Assembly (NCBI RefSeq): GCF_000517545.1
Contig: NZ_BAIV01000002.1
Coordinates: 186,001 to 250,000 of the forward strand
Direction of reading: 5' to 3'
Length of the DNA stretch: 64,000 bases
DNA from: Bacteroides reticulotermitis JCM 10512
Lineage (GTDB): Bacteria > Bacteroidota > Bacteroidia > Bacteroidales > Bacteroidaceae
Shown: positions 19,619-28,784 of the stretch, one piece after another
How the letters are laid out: each line of letters begins with the position of its first letter
Numbering within the stretch: the stretch's first letter is position 1
Position numbers and translations under genes: made by a program
The notes under the pieces: generated by a model
Told to the model about the DNA's origin: nothing
Database searches by the model: none
The model's input: only the letters and a program-made list of their open reading frames with translations

Positions 19619-19963
19619 TTAATCCATTACCAAACAAACGAAGAGAACAGCTGTCAGAATTGTTACAAGTGTCAACAGCAAAGCCCCAATCGTTTCCCGA
19701 CGCACCCCCAAACGTCTGGTTTGAAAATAGCCTCGCAGCAACTGCCAGTTCAGCATGGTATGCAAGACCGATAGGACGGTAAAAGTAAGTCCCGTGAAAA
19801 TATGAATCACCGTGAACAGATGAATAAAGAAATCGATCTCCAGCGCTTCAAAAATCTGAATCACAATGGCCGTGATTACTAAGACAACGAGCGTAGCGGA
19901 TAGCCCCACAGACACAAACTTGCGGCGACTGAACGGTTTGTTATGCGACATTTCCATAAGCAT
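19619..19963 (-). CDS. DUF4405-type small integral membrane protein
   Basis: 114-residue membrane protein with a short basic N-terminus (NKPFSRRKFVS) and three hydrophobic helices (about 17-42, 47-72, 90-112). His residues lie in or beside helices (FFIHLFTVIHIFTG, VLHTMLNW), the pattern of DUF4405, a family related to small cytochrome-b-like membrane proteins. His pairs on neighbouring helices could bind heme, but this is inference. It begins 9 nt after the DUF4249 gene and is the last gene of the TonB-receptor cluster, so it probably helps in uptake or reduction of the same ligand. Confidence 0.75.
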   Translation of the reverse strand: MLMEMSHNKPFSRRKFVSVGLSATLVVLVITAIVIQIFEALEIDFFIHLFTVIHIFTGLTFTVLSVLHTMLNWQLLRGYFQTRRLGVRRETIGALLLTLVTILTAVLFVCLVMD

Positions 19964-19972
19964 CAGTCTCTC

Positions 19973-20800
19973 TTATTTCTGAATGGTATACTCCTTAACA
20001 TCCACTTCGGACAGCCGAAAGTACCCATAAGCGAAATTCTCATTGTTCGTCTGATTCACGATGTTGCCCCGAACAGCCGCAGGCGTTGTCGGGAAAGGGC
20101 GATCGTCATTGCCGGAAGCTAACAGGATTTTATTCATGTAGTTATAATATCTCTTTGAGATTCCGTACAGCTTCAGATTGACCACATCACCTACCTCCAA
20201 ATCTTCATGTGAGTAATACACAGGCGTCAGGCTATCTTGGTTCTTCTCATTGTTTTCAACGCTATACTGCGGAAATATGACATGTCGCATCGCCACACTA
20301 TACAGATAATAATTATACGTCGCACCGTTATCCTGATAGTAATAGGTGATTTCGATTTCATCACCCGCCATACCACCTTTATTATTCTGCTCGATGGTCT
20401 CTTCAATCGGGGGTGTACCAATCAGCGTCTCCGTAGCCGTGTAGGTTTCTCCATTCAGGGTGACAGCCAACGAGTAGGTCTCTCCAATAACGGGGACGAA
20501 ATCGGTACAGCTATATTCTCCCTTACCGGAAGTCTCGATGAAGTCAAAAACGGTATTCTTTGTATTCGTCACCGTAATCGCTGCCCCTGAAACGGTGGGG
20601 AACTCCTTACTGTAATAGCCCGTCGTAGTGGTTAGCTTAATCTTCTGTTGATTACCGGACGTTCCCTTTGTCCAATCCACAGACGCATCGATAATCAATC
20701 GCGGTTCGGCCGTACTCAGATCAACATCGATAACCTCTTCGTGGCATCCGGACAGGCACAGCACCATCACTGCCAACAGAATTGTATGTACTATTTTCAT
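19973..20800 (-). CDS. DUF4249 lipoprotein, partner of the TonB receptor
   Basis: 275-residue predicted outer-membrane lipoprotein: signal peptide with lipobox LSGC (Cys19) and an all-beta body. The N-terminal part fits the DUF4249 start (LSTAEPRLIIDASVDW), followed by Ig-like strands (AAITVTNTKN, YSLAVTLNGETYTATETL). The C-terminal half is rich in Tyr and Asp. In Bacteroidota, DUF4249 proteins are commonly encoded beside non-SusC TonB receptors, as here with 40 nt between them, and are thought to act as surface partners. The ligand is unknown. Confidence 0.85.
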   Translation of the reverse strand: MKIVHTILLAVMVLCLSGCHEEVIDVDLSTAEPRLIIDASVDWTKGTSGNQQKIKLTTTTGYYSKEFPTVSGAAITVTNTKNTVFDFIETSGKGEYSCTDFVPVIGETYSLAVTLNGETYTATETLIGTPPIEETIEQNNKGGMAGDEIEITYYYQDNGATYNYYLYSVAMRHVIFPQYSVENNEKNQDSLTPVYYSHEDLEVGDVVNLKLYGISKRYYNYMNKILLASGNDDRPFPTTPAAVRGNIVNQTNNENFAYGYFRLSEVDVKEYTIQK

Positions 20801-20840
20801 CTTATCTATCTTTTATAAGTTAATAAAAAGGTCTGTTCGC

Positions 20841-23215
20841 TTAGAATTTGAAATTGTAGGTTACGCCGGGAATGATGCCGAAGATCGACAGTTTTTTCGC
20901 TTCACTAAGTCCGCTTGTCGCGTTCTGACCAAAATTATACGCGGCCGCATTCTTTCGATTGTAGACGTTGTAGAGGCTAAATACCCACTCACCCTGCCAT
21001 CCTTTTCTCTTATTCGGATTTGGTGTATACGTTGCCGATAAGTCCAAGTGATGATATGCGGCGAGTGAATTCGCATTTCGCGTACCATAGTTTGCGACCG
21101 TAATTCCCTGATACTCGTATTTGCCGGTAGGAAATGTAGCGGCTTTGCCCGATTGAAAGGTAAAAGTCCCGCCCAAAGACCATTTCGCATGTAGCTGATA
21201 AGCAGCGGTAACCGATAAGTTATGCAGTTTATCATAATTAGCGCGATACCATTTCCCGTTGTTGATACCCGGTTCATTGGCATTGCGTCCGGGAGTCTGT
21301 TGCTCGGCTTTAGAAAGGGTATAAGAGAGCCAGCCGGTCAATCTTCCGGTATTCTTCTTCGCCATCAGCTCCAAGCCAAACGAACGCGCTTTACCATTCA
21401 GCAACACTCTCTCGATAGCTTTATGGGCAACGAGTTCGGCTCCATCGATATAATCCACTTTGTTTTTTATCGTCTTATAGAACGCTTCCACCTCCAAGGA
21501 ATAGCTATCACCTGCGAAGTTTTGCATATACCCAATGCTACCTGATCGGTTATCTCAGGTTTCAGATACTTATCACTCGGTGCCCAGATATCAAGCGGTG
21601 TCGCAGATGCGGTATTGGATATTAAGTGGATGTACTGGCTCATGCGATTGTAACTCAACTTCAGTGATTTATCATCACTCAAGGCATAAGCGATCGCCAA
21701 GCGTGGTTCGAAATTGCCAAAACTGGCCATCGATTTCCCTTTGCCGTAACTGATTGTTCCCGTCGGTACCCCCTCTTCATAAATCCCGAACTCTGGATTG
21801 TAGACCACAGCTTGCCCATTTTCATACGTGCTTACCTCCTCTTTGCCTAAACGCTGAAAGTTACTATACCGAAGTCCATAGCTAACAGCCAACTTATCGG
21901 TAAGCTTTTGTTCCGCGCTAATATACAGCGCATTCTCGAATCCGTTTTTCTTCGCGATCTGGTCGGGCAACACCCCGGACGTTTCATCGAAAGGCCGGAT
22001 TGTACCCGGATTAAACTGATAATAGATCGAATTCAGACCGTAGTTCAGGACTAAATTATTTGACAGATAATGCTTGAAATCGTACTTGAAATTATAATTG
22101 CGCACATTGGATTTCCAATCGATGCCTGCGAATTTGATTTTCAACCCGTAGTTATAATCACTATAAATGGCCGACATATTCGAGAATATCTTATCCGTAA
22201 ATATATGGTTCCACCGGGTATTGAAAAGGATGTTGCCATAATTGTTCACCAGAGATTTATTCATGTCGAATACGTCATTACCCAAATATCCGGAGATGAA
22301 AAGGTTGTTCTTATCGTTGAATCGATAATTCAGCTTGGCGTTCAAGTCATAGAAATAGGCTGAGTTCGGTTCGTCAGCCAACTTCAGGAGCAGATGCGCA
22401 TAGGTTCCTCTTCCCGCCACGACAAAAGAGCTCTTGTCCTTCACGATCGGCCCTTCAACCAACAGCCGACTGGCGATCAGCCCGATACCACCATTCACGT
22501 GATATTCTTTATTATTCCCCTCTTTCTGATAGATGTCCAACACCGAGGAAGCCCGACCGCCGAAATTGGCCGGAATACCTCCTTTGTATAATTTCAGGTC
22601 TTTAATCACATCGGAATTGAAAACGGAGAAGAATCCGAATAGATGCGAAGTGTTGTAAACCACCGCTTCATCGAGCAGCACGAGATTCCCGTCCACCGAA
22701 CCTCCGCGTACATTAAACCCTGACGCTCCCTCTTGCGCGTTGGTTACTCCGGGAAGCTGCAACAACGATTTCAGTACATCGACCTCTCCCATCACTGCCG
22801 GCATCTTCTTTATCGTACTGATGGGCAGCTTGTTCACACTCATCTCCGGTTTGAAAATCCGGGTTTTATTCTCATCAACAGTGATCACGACCTCGCCTAA
22901 TGTTGCGCTTTTTTCAACCATCGAAAAGTTCTTAGTCATGCTTTCTGTCAGTGAGATACGCTCCTGAATCGTTTCAAAGCCCACATAGCTGATGAGGACG
23001 TCATACTCTCCTTTGGGTAGTGTGATGGAATAAAAGCCGTAGGAGTTCGTAACCGTAGAACCGCCTCTTGCCTGGGAAATAAGAATACTCGCACCAATCA
23101 GCGTTTCATTATTAGCCTGATCGGCAACAGTGCCACTTAACGTGAATTTTTCTTGCGAGTAAACAGTCAATGCAGTTGTCAAGAGCCATAGCACACACAA
23201 AATCGTTGTCTTCAT
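20841..23215 (-). CDS. TonB-dependent outer-membrane receptor with CarboxypepD_reg-like domain, one frameshift
   Basis: Energy-coupled importer of about 791 residues. Features: signal peptide, carboxypeptidase-regulatory-like beta-sandwich (FTLSGTVADQANNETLIGASILI, about 22-105), plug domain (VDVLKSLLQLPGVTNAQEGASGFNVRGG) and a C-terminal barrel ending in Phe (GVTYNFKF). It is shorter than SusC and lacks a SusD neighbour, so it is not a glycan-type pair. The reading frame changes near 21528 between DQVALG and YMQNFAG. Replacing one lost base in the GGG/T run restores the frame. Upstream in the same direction are a ferredoxin and three regulators; downstream a DUF4249 lipoprotein. The setting suggests a metal, heme or cofactor ligand, but nothing in the receptor proves it. 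Confidence 0.9.
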
Positions 23216-23395
23216 CCGGTTTATCTATTAGAGTTCATATTCATATCGTCAAGTATAATTACGATGCAAATATGAGAGCAATAACAGAACGGTGAAAATT
23301 TCTGAGAAGAAGGGGCGGATTTATGCGAAGAACGCAGTTCTATCCAAGCAAGCGGGGTGTTAATGCGGCCTTTTCAAGCGTCGCATTCCACCAAG

Positions 23396-23701
23396 TCACA
23401 CTAAAGGAGTGGCAGACGATTCCATCTGCCCGCGACTAACGATTTCCAATGCATTGAATTTACATACAGCAAGACAATCTCCACAGGCGGTACATTTGTT
23501 CGGATTCAATACAATGCGCCGTCCGGCTTCGGTGTTCACAACCTCCAGGGCCTTCCGACGGCACTTTTTCACACAGCGTTGACACCGGGTACAATTCTCG
23601 TCCACAACGTTGACAACTTTGCTTCTGGCACGTTTATGTCTAAAGTATCCGAGCGTAAAAAAGAGTAAAAGCACACTTGCAATGATAATATAGGTAGTCA
23701 T
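23396..23701 (-). CDS. Membrane-anchored 2x[4Fe-4S] ferredoxin-like protein
   Basis: 101 residues. One N-terminal helix (about 3-20, TYIIIASVLLLFFTLGYF) followed by basic residues (RHKRARSK) places the iron-sulfur domain on the cytoplasmic side. Two clusters are predicted from CxxCxxCxxxC motifs: Cys37-40-43-47 and Cys70-73-76-80. The size and double motif are those of a bacterial-type ferredoxin, normally an electron carrier at low potential. It lies between the AraC gene and the TonB receptor, suggesting electron delivery to a membrane reductase involved in ligand use. The first motif is followed by RRK instead of the usual Pro. Confidence 0.85.
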   Translation of the reverse strand: MTTYIIIASVLLLFFTLGYFRHKRARSKVVNVVDENCTRCQRCVKKCRRKALEVVNTEAGRRIVLNPNKCTACGDCLAVCKFNALEIVSRGQMESSATPLV

Positions 23702-23817
23702 TTTCTAACAGGCAATTATAATCAAATTTCATACAACGCAACAAGTTCTTTGTTACGCCTGCAAAATTACAGGAGTACAGCCGGGTAGGAAATAGCGAAA
23801 AGACGGAAGGAGTTGGA

Positions 23818-24696
23818 CTATTCGTGGATTTTCCGTCGAAATGTAGCAGGCGATAGCCCCACTGTTTTTGAAAATAAGCGGGAGAAATAGGTATGATCTT
23901 CGTAACCCAAGGCAAAAGCGATCTCTTTCACATTCAAATCGGTATGGTAGAGCAGGCGTTTTGCTTCTAATACCACCTGCTGATGAATCCAGTAGCTTAC
24001 CGGAAATCCGGTGATATTCTTGACCGATTCATTCAGGTGCGAAAGTGAATAATTGAGCCTTTGGGCATAGTCGGAAGGGCTTTTAAGCGTTTTGAAGTTG
24101 GCCGACAACAACTCCCTGAATTGAAAAGCGATCCATGCAGCTCGGGATTTGTTCTGCTGCAAACTGTCTGGCTGCTCTGCATATTGCTCTGCCATAATAC
24201 CGATAAACACGTTTGCCAAGTTTAAAACATGGTCATTGCTGAATGCAGTCTGTTTGGCTTGCAGAATCGCACGCAGCAGATGGGCGGTCTGTCCCAGTCT
24301 CTCAGCAACGGGTGCGTCTAACGAGATCGGTCTTTGTGTGAAAAGTTGCCCTTCAAACGTGTTTTTATATTTTTTATCAACCAGCGTTGCATCAATAGCC
24401 AGCAACCATCCGCCTGCACCTTGGACGGAAGGGGCAAAGTGTACCTGCCCGGGACGAATAAAGATTATGGAATCCTCCTGCAACTGTATTTCTTCAAAAT
24501 CAAGCATAAACACAGCCGATGCCTTTTTTAAAAACAGAAACAGATAATAATCATCCCGATGAATCGTATTTTTATTCGATTGCAGCATCATTTTCTCATA
24601 GTCATCCGTCATCTCCGCATAACCGAATTCGATGCCGAGGGGAGATAGGGAATCCATATGATGAACTGGGATAACGGGTTGTTTGGGGTCTTTCAT
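23818..24696 (-). CDS. AraC-family transcriptional regulator
   Basis: 292 residues: an N-terminal cupin-like sensing domain (about 20-150, with FIRPGQVHF typical of AraC cupins) and a C-terminal double HTH (about 185-290; FPVSYWIHQQVVLEAKRLLYHTDLNVKEIA is split into the usual helices, then FALGYEDHTYFSRLFSK). It follows the LytTR regulator by 17 nt and precedes the ferredoxin, so it is probably the local activator of the receptor genes. Ligand unknown. Confidence 0.92.
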   Translation of the reverse strand: MKDPKQPVIPVHHMDSLSPLGIEFGYAEMTDDYEKMMLQSNKNTIHRDDYYLFLFLKKASAVFMLDFEEIQLQEDSIIFIRPGQVHFAPSVQGAGGWLLAIDATLVDKKYKNTFEGQLFTQRPISLDAPVAERLGQTAHLLRAILQAKQTAFSNDHVLNLANVFIGIMAEQYAEQPDSLQQNKSRAAWIAFQFRELLSANFKTLKSPSDYAQRLNYSLSHLNESVKNITGFPVSYWIHQQVVLEAKRLLYHTDLNVKEIAFALGYEDHTYFSRLFSKTVGLSPATFRRKIHE

Positions 24697-24713
24697 GATT
24701 GCGTCAAGGTGTT

Positions 24714-25406
24714 TTAAGAAGAATAACGATTCAGAAAATCATCGGCATAAGTTCTGCCAATGGGGAACTCTTTGTCGCCAAGAACCAGCGTGGTTCCTCT
24801 CACAGACTCTATTTTACTGAACGGAACAATGAAGCTGCGATGTACCCGAATGAAATCCTTCGAGTTTAATTTCTCCATCATATCCTTCATAGACATCCGG
24901 GCGACAATCGTTTTCCGGTCTTTAATGTGAATTTTAAGATAGTCGGCCAGCCCTTCAATGTATAGAATATCGGCCAAAGGAATCTTCACCAAGCTAAAAT
25001 CGGCACGCACGAATATGTTCTCATCCGTATTTTCACCTCGCTTATTGATGTAATCAAAATAGTCCTGCGCTTTGGATATCGCTTGCGTGAACCGTTTCAG
25101 GTTGATCGGTTTAAGTAGATAATCAATAGCATTCAACTCATAGCTAACCACCGCATATTCGCTGTAAGCCGTAGTGAAAATCACCATTGTTTTTTGTGGC
25201 AAGGCTTTCACTAGGTTAATCCCACTCATAGCCGGCATCTGGATATCACAGAAGATTAGATCGACCGGATATTTATGTAAATACCGGAGTGCTTCGCTAG
25301 GTTGCGTAAATGTCTTTTGCAGATTAACACCGTTGCTTCTCTCGCACAGAGACTTAATCACGACAAGCGCTAACGGTTCATCATCGATGGCTATTGCATG
25401 TATCAT
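24714..25406 (-). CDS. LytTR-family response regulator
   Basis: 230 residues: receiver domain (1-120) with acidic pocket DDE (8-10), phosphoacceptor Asp54 in IFCDIQMPAMSG and Lys98 region (YLLKPINLKRF), then a LytTR DNA-binding domain (about 135-228, IFVRADFSLVKIPLADILYIEGLADYLKI split here by eye; RVHRSFIVPFSKI). It overlaps the kinase gene by 4 nt, so the two are translationally coupled and form a cognate pair. Confidence 0.94.
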   Translation of the reverse strand: MIHAIAIDDEPLALVVIKSLCERSNGVNLQKTFTQPSEALRYLHKYPVDLIFCDIQMPAMSGINLVKALPQKTMVIFTTAYSEYAVVSYELNAIDYLLKPINLKRFTQAISKAQDYFDYINKRGENTDENIFVRADFSLVKIPLADILYIEGLADYLKIHIKDRKTIVARMSMKDMMEKLNSKDFIRVHRSFIVPFSKIESVRGTTLVLGDKEFPIGRTYADDFLNRYSS

Positions 25407-26434
25407 AGTAGATTGATGTATAAAGAGACCAGAAACTGCTTTTCGGTGTCATTGATAACCAACAAATGCTTGGAAGGATAAATTAAATTCAACCGATGCT
25501 TCGTGTTCTCAATGCCTAACCCGCTTTTCTCATACATATTCTGCTGAATATTCACTTTATTGTTCGTCACACTCAACCGGAGTTCGTGCTTATTCATCAT
25601 TATTTCTATTTGAATGTGACTTTTCTGCTCTGAGTTTACCCCATGCTTAAACGCGTTTTCAACAAAGGGGATCAGCAACATAGGCGCAATTTGTAAGTCG
25701 GGCACCGGCTCGACACAGCTATATTCCAGCGTCACGCTCCTGTCCAAACGCATTCGCTGCAACTCTATATAATTATTGATGTAATTTAGTTCGTCTTCAA
25801 GCAACACAAAGTCCTGTTGCGTATCTCGCATCGTGTAGCGCATCATCTCCGAAAGCTTATCGATCATATCAGCTGCCTTGGGGGAGCTGTCGATCACGGT
25901 AGCGTAAATATTATTTAGTGTATTAAATAGGAAATGAGGATTAATCTGCGATTTGAGAGACGCTATTTGAGCGGAAAGCCTTTCGTGTTCCGCTTGCTTG
26001 AGCCGATTATAAAACGTCCATAAGATAGACGAACCAATCGCCAAAAGCCACAACGCGACTGCATTGACCATAATGACCGGAATGATTTTTTCCACAATCG
26101 GATCGATCTCCATCAAGCCTTGGGGACTGAAATCCGAAAAGAAGAAGATAGCACCTAAGAGAGCCAATACAGCGGCTATCATCAACAGCAGGCATAGGAT
26201 ATAGAGTCCGTTTCTTCTTGAAACCAGCAACTTGGGAATGAGAACGAAATAGTTGAAGTAGAAGGTTATCAACAGCACACCGCTGATCGTAAAGCAGAGC
26301 AGCAGATACTTAACATCAAAAGCAGGATCTAATGAATTAAAAACCTGATCCGTTGAAATATAGGGAATAACCAGCAACAATAACCAGACTAAGGTATGTA
26401 TGGCAATTGTGAGTCGTTTAGCTCTCATAATCAT
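25403..26434 (-). CDS. LytS-type sensor histidine kinase
   Basis: Inner-membrane sensor of about 343 residues with four hydrophobic helices, then the His_kinase motif LKSQINPHFLFNTLNN containing the phosphorylated His, and a HATPase domain (IPFVENAFKHGV, GLGIENTKHRLNLIY). The open frame reaches 26539, but the extra 35 residues are atypical and hydrophilic. ATG 26434 (MIMRAKRLTIAIHTLVWL) places the first helix at the N-terminus as usual in this family, so I prefer it. It is the first gene of the cluster 26434-19619. Confidence 0.9.
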   Translation of the reverse strand: MIMRAKRLTIAIHTLVWLLLLVIPYISTDQVFNSLDPAFDVKYLLLCFTISGVLLITFYFNYFVLIPKLLVSRRNGLYILCLLLMIAAVLALLGAIFFFSDFSPQGLMEIDPIVEKIIPVIMVNAVALWLLAIGSSILWTFYNRLKQAEHERLSAQIASLKSQINPHFLFNTLNNIYATVIDSSPKAADMIDKLSEMMRYTMRDTQQDFVLLEDELNYINNYIELQRMRLDRSVTLEYSCVEPVPDLQIAPMLLIPFVENAFKHGVNSEQKSHIQIEIMMNKHELRLSVTNNKVNIQQNMYEKSGLGIENTKHRLNLIYPSKHLLVINDTEKQFLVSLYINLL

Positions 26435-26843
26435 ATCTGAAATAATGTGCAAATTAAAGATTTGTTTCCTTCTCTCCAAAAAAATGAGAAGAAGATACCG
26501 AATTTGTAGATGGACGTACAAACACCTCCGTGCAAACAAGTATTGTTCTGCCCGGAAACAAGGCTAGTTTTACCCCCAAACAATACTTCTTTTGCTCATC
26601 GAGAAGCTTTGCCAAACGACGGAAAGTAGTTTTCACGATCATCGGCATACGCATTCCGCAACGACTATCGGTGGCAAGCATCTTTGTTTCTCTTTCCGGA
26701 TTATTTCTTGAACTCATAACGACATTGGCTTTTATTGTTTTTTTAAACAGGGTCAGTAGCGATCTGGCGGGCTCCGTTTAGTTCCTATGGCAAAGGAATG
26801 CAATTCTTCCGAGAACATAAAAACGTCTTTTTGGCTGAAAAAG
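26435..26843. other. Intergenic stretch without a recognisable gene
   Basis: Upstream region of the kinase gene. Open frames exist on both strands (26530-26781 plus, 26454-26717 minus) but none has a family motif or clear ribosome site. No -7 consensus with a matching -33 box is visible for the kinase. Confidence 0.5.
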
Positions 26844-27119
26844 GGGCATTTTAACGTATTTCACAGAAACTCGTGCCAGCAGTCTAAATATCCGCCTACA
26901 GTACCTTCTCGGGCACTTCCCATAAACGGGTGAGCAAGCCGTCTGCTCCGCCTACTCGTCCACAGAGGTGACGAGCCAAGTAGGAAGGCAAGCTCCGAAC
27001 CGCACCGTGAATAGCTTCCTGCGGCGATTTCGAAACTTTCGAAGGTGATTACAGGCCGTTTCAGATGCAGCTTCCGAAATACGTTGAAAACCCTCTTTTG
27101 GGGCAAAATAACGTCTTTC
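26844..27119. repeat. Structured intergenic element bounded by imperfect direct repeats
   Basis: The 20-nt ends GGGGCATTTTAACGTATTTC (26844-26863) and a second copy at 27100-27119 match at 16 of 20 positions. Inside, CTCGTC pairs with GACGAG around a 9-nt loop, extended by CCTACT with AGTAGG (about 26950-26985), a compact stem-loop. An open frame of 81 codons crosses the element on the minus strand, but its composition (many Arg, Ser, Gly, no family motif) looks like translated non-coding DNA. It resembles a short dispersed repeat or structured RNA; copies elsewhere in the genome would decide. Confidence 0.45.
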
Positions 27120-27201
27120 GCGAGCCGGTTATTTAACCTTTTTTATCCGAACACCTCCTTTTTACTCTATAATATCTATTCTTATATTGTATATAGAGTG
27201 A

Positions 27202-27249
27202 GGGGGGGGATTTTTTAGTAGTGGCCTACTACTAAAAAAACGCGCCCCC
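27202..27249. terminator. Strong bidirectional hairpin terminator
   Basis: A perfect 12-bp stem, T6-AGTAGT (27211-27222) with ACTACT-A6 (27228-27239), loop GGCCT, is extended by G-run/C-run pairing (27205-27209 with 27245-27249). Both strands carry a U-run on the 3' arm. No intact gene ends beside it, so it may be left over from a lost gene. Confidence 0.6.
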
Positions 27250-27349
27250 TTCTTAATAATTAAGATTGTATCGCGCGCGATCAGGCGCACGTGCGCGCGT
27301 AAGAAATGGAAACAAAGTCTCTTTGTTGGGATATGCTTGTATACATTAG

Positions 27350-27935
27350 CCTACCAGTTATTCCAAAGATGAAGAGGCGGAGGTTATCGATTGGGGTGCA
27401 GTCAATGAACCGGTGGACTATGTCGATTACTATCTGCTTTACTCCATAAGAGCCAGCGGCTTGAAACATTTTAACGAACACGACATTAGCAATGGTACGC
27501 TTGACTTCCTGATTAAGAACTTAGAAGCGGGGCAAATTCGTCACCTAGGGTGGTCTTTTCACGGGGATATTGAAGTATTCGATAAGGTATTGGCAATGCC
27601 CAAGGAGGTACAGTGGGATTTCGTTCAAATCCAATTGAATTATATAGACTGGCACCATGCAAAAGGAGACAACATTATTGCATAATAACTTTACAATGCG
27701 CTAGATAAATATCAAATTCCAGCTATCGCTATGGAGCTGTAACTTGGGGGACGCTTGGCAAATGTTCCGCAACGTATCCTGAAGCAGTTAAAAAAATGTC
27801 GCTTCACTGACAGCATTGCTTCATGGGCTTAATATCCCGGTAATGTTCGTTCATTATAATGCATGCAGAATAAGGATTTGATTCGTTCGGTATCATAGGA
27901 GCTACAACATACGAGGCCCGCTGATGAAATTAGGA
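27350..27935 (+). pseudogene. Decayed aldo/keto reductase fragment
   Basis: In one frame the DNA reads VDYVDYYLLYSI, LDFLIKNLEAGQIRHLGWSFHG, WDFVQIQLNYIDWHHAKG, then after stops LYNALDKYQIPAIAMEL and LGGRLANVPQRILKQL, and in another frame DSIASWA. This is the middle and C-terminal part of an aldo/keto reductase of the ferredoxin-linked type common in Bacteroides. At least three in-frame stops (near 27685, 27738 and 27810), one frameshift and loss of the N-terminal third show genuine decay, unlike the single-base breaks in other genes of this window. Confidence 0.8.
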
Positions 27936-27995
27936 ACGGAGAACGACTACCCGGATAGGGTGCGGCGTGCAAAAAGGAACGAAATGTACGGGCAT

Positions 27996-28074
27996 AAAAA
28001 AAGGCTATCTATCCCAGACAGCCAATCTTTGTTAACCTTAAATCTAATACTATGAAAAACACATTGCAAATGTA
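27996..28074 (-). ncRNA. Possible small RNA: orphan -7 box and terminator
   Basis: On the minus strand a -7 box TACATTTG (28074-28067) is followed about 45 nt later by a 7-of-8-bp hairpin (28023-28016 with 28010-28003, loop GGGAT) and U7 (28002-27996). A transcript of about 65 nt with no open frame would result. No TTTG -33 box is seen. The hairpin may instead end a longer transcript; I see no gene upstream on that strand before 37 kb. Confidence 0.3.
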
Positions 28075-28428
28075 CGATCTTTCTGGATATTAGGAAATTT
28101 TCAGTCCAAATCGAACGATAAAATAACACGGTTTAATAGTATCGATTCGAGATTAACAATTCGAGACTTTCCTGTTAACATTTAACAGTTCCATTCACAT
28201 TTCAAGATGTATGCATACAATAATCCTACCCAGTTTATGAATTTGTCTTTGCATATCATTGATAACAAAAAGCTTTCTGAAGCCAATAGAGTGTCTGATC
28301 TAATATAAGAAATAGCAAGTTCAACACCATAACTCCTTTTATTTGCCAACTTGGTGAAATTGAATGCATTGAAAAGGTTTTAATTGGCTGAACCGTTTTT
28401 AAAATAAGTTAAAACCTTTAAACATGTA
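28075..28428. other. Intergenic stretch, AT-rich, nothing recognised
   Basis: No open frame with family motifs on either strand and no clear repeat. Upstream region of the GH31 operon. Confidence 0.5.
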
Positions 28429-28490
28429 ACATGCAAAAAAGGATCTGTAACCTGAATATTGTAAAACAAAACATATATAGCCTATTTTTG
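28429..28490 (+). promoter_or_regulatory. Promoter of the GH31-GH43-GH31-GH97 arm with a weak copy of the shared operator
   Basis: A -7 box TATTTTTG lies at 28483-28490. Upstream, ACATGC (28429-28434) and the degenerate ACCTGA (28450-28455) are 21 nt apart and 48 and 27 nt from the -7 box. These are exactly the distances of the two boxes before susC. The leader to the GH31 start is nearly 290 nt and contains no convincing gene. Confidence 0.4.
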
Positions 28491-28784
28491 TGTAGCCATT
28501 TGAGTACAGAAAGACAGAACGCTCTATTTTCTGTACGGCACAATCTTAATTCACTAATATAACGAGAGGCATCATGAGAAAAGTCCGAACGATCCTGCTA
28601 CCCGTATTCATTACCAGAAAACACCTTGATCATGATCGTCAAAGGCGACAACAATAGGGCTGTAGGTGACCTACATTGATCTTTCCTCCTCGCCTCCGGC
28701 TTACTATTTCCAGCTAATACTGTTTTGAAGTAAAAGCTTATGATTCATAATGAAGCATTAAACCCGAATTCTAATACATAGCTT

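Noticed and set aside
26530..26781. Plus-strand 83-codon frame ending in a hydrophobic segment
   Set aside because: No promoter, ribosome site or family motif, and an overlapping frame of similar length on the other strand. Probably chance.
26861..27106. 81-codon minus-strand frame rich in Arg and Ser
   Set aside because: Overlies the structured repeat element; composition and hairpins suggest non-coding DNA.
28574..28657. 27-codon frame after the GH31 promoter (MRKVRTILLP)
   Set aside because: Too short, no ribosome site, no match I recognise.
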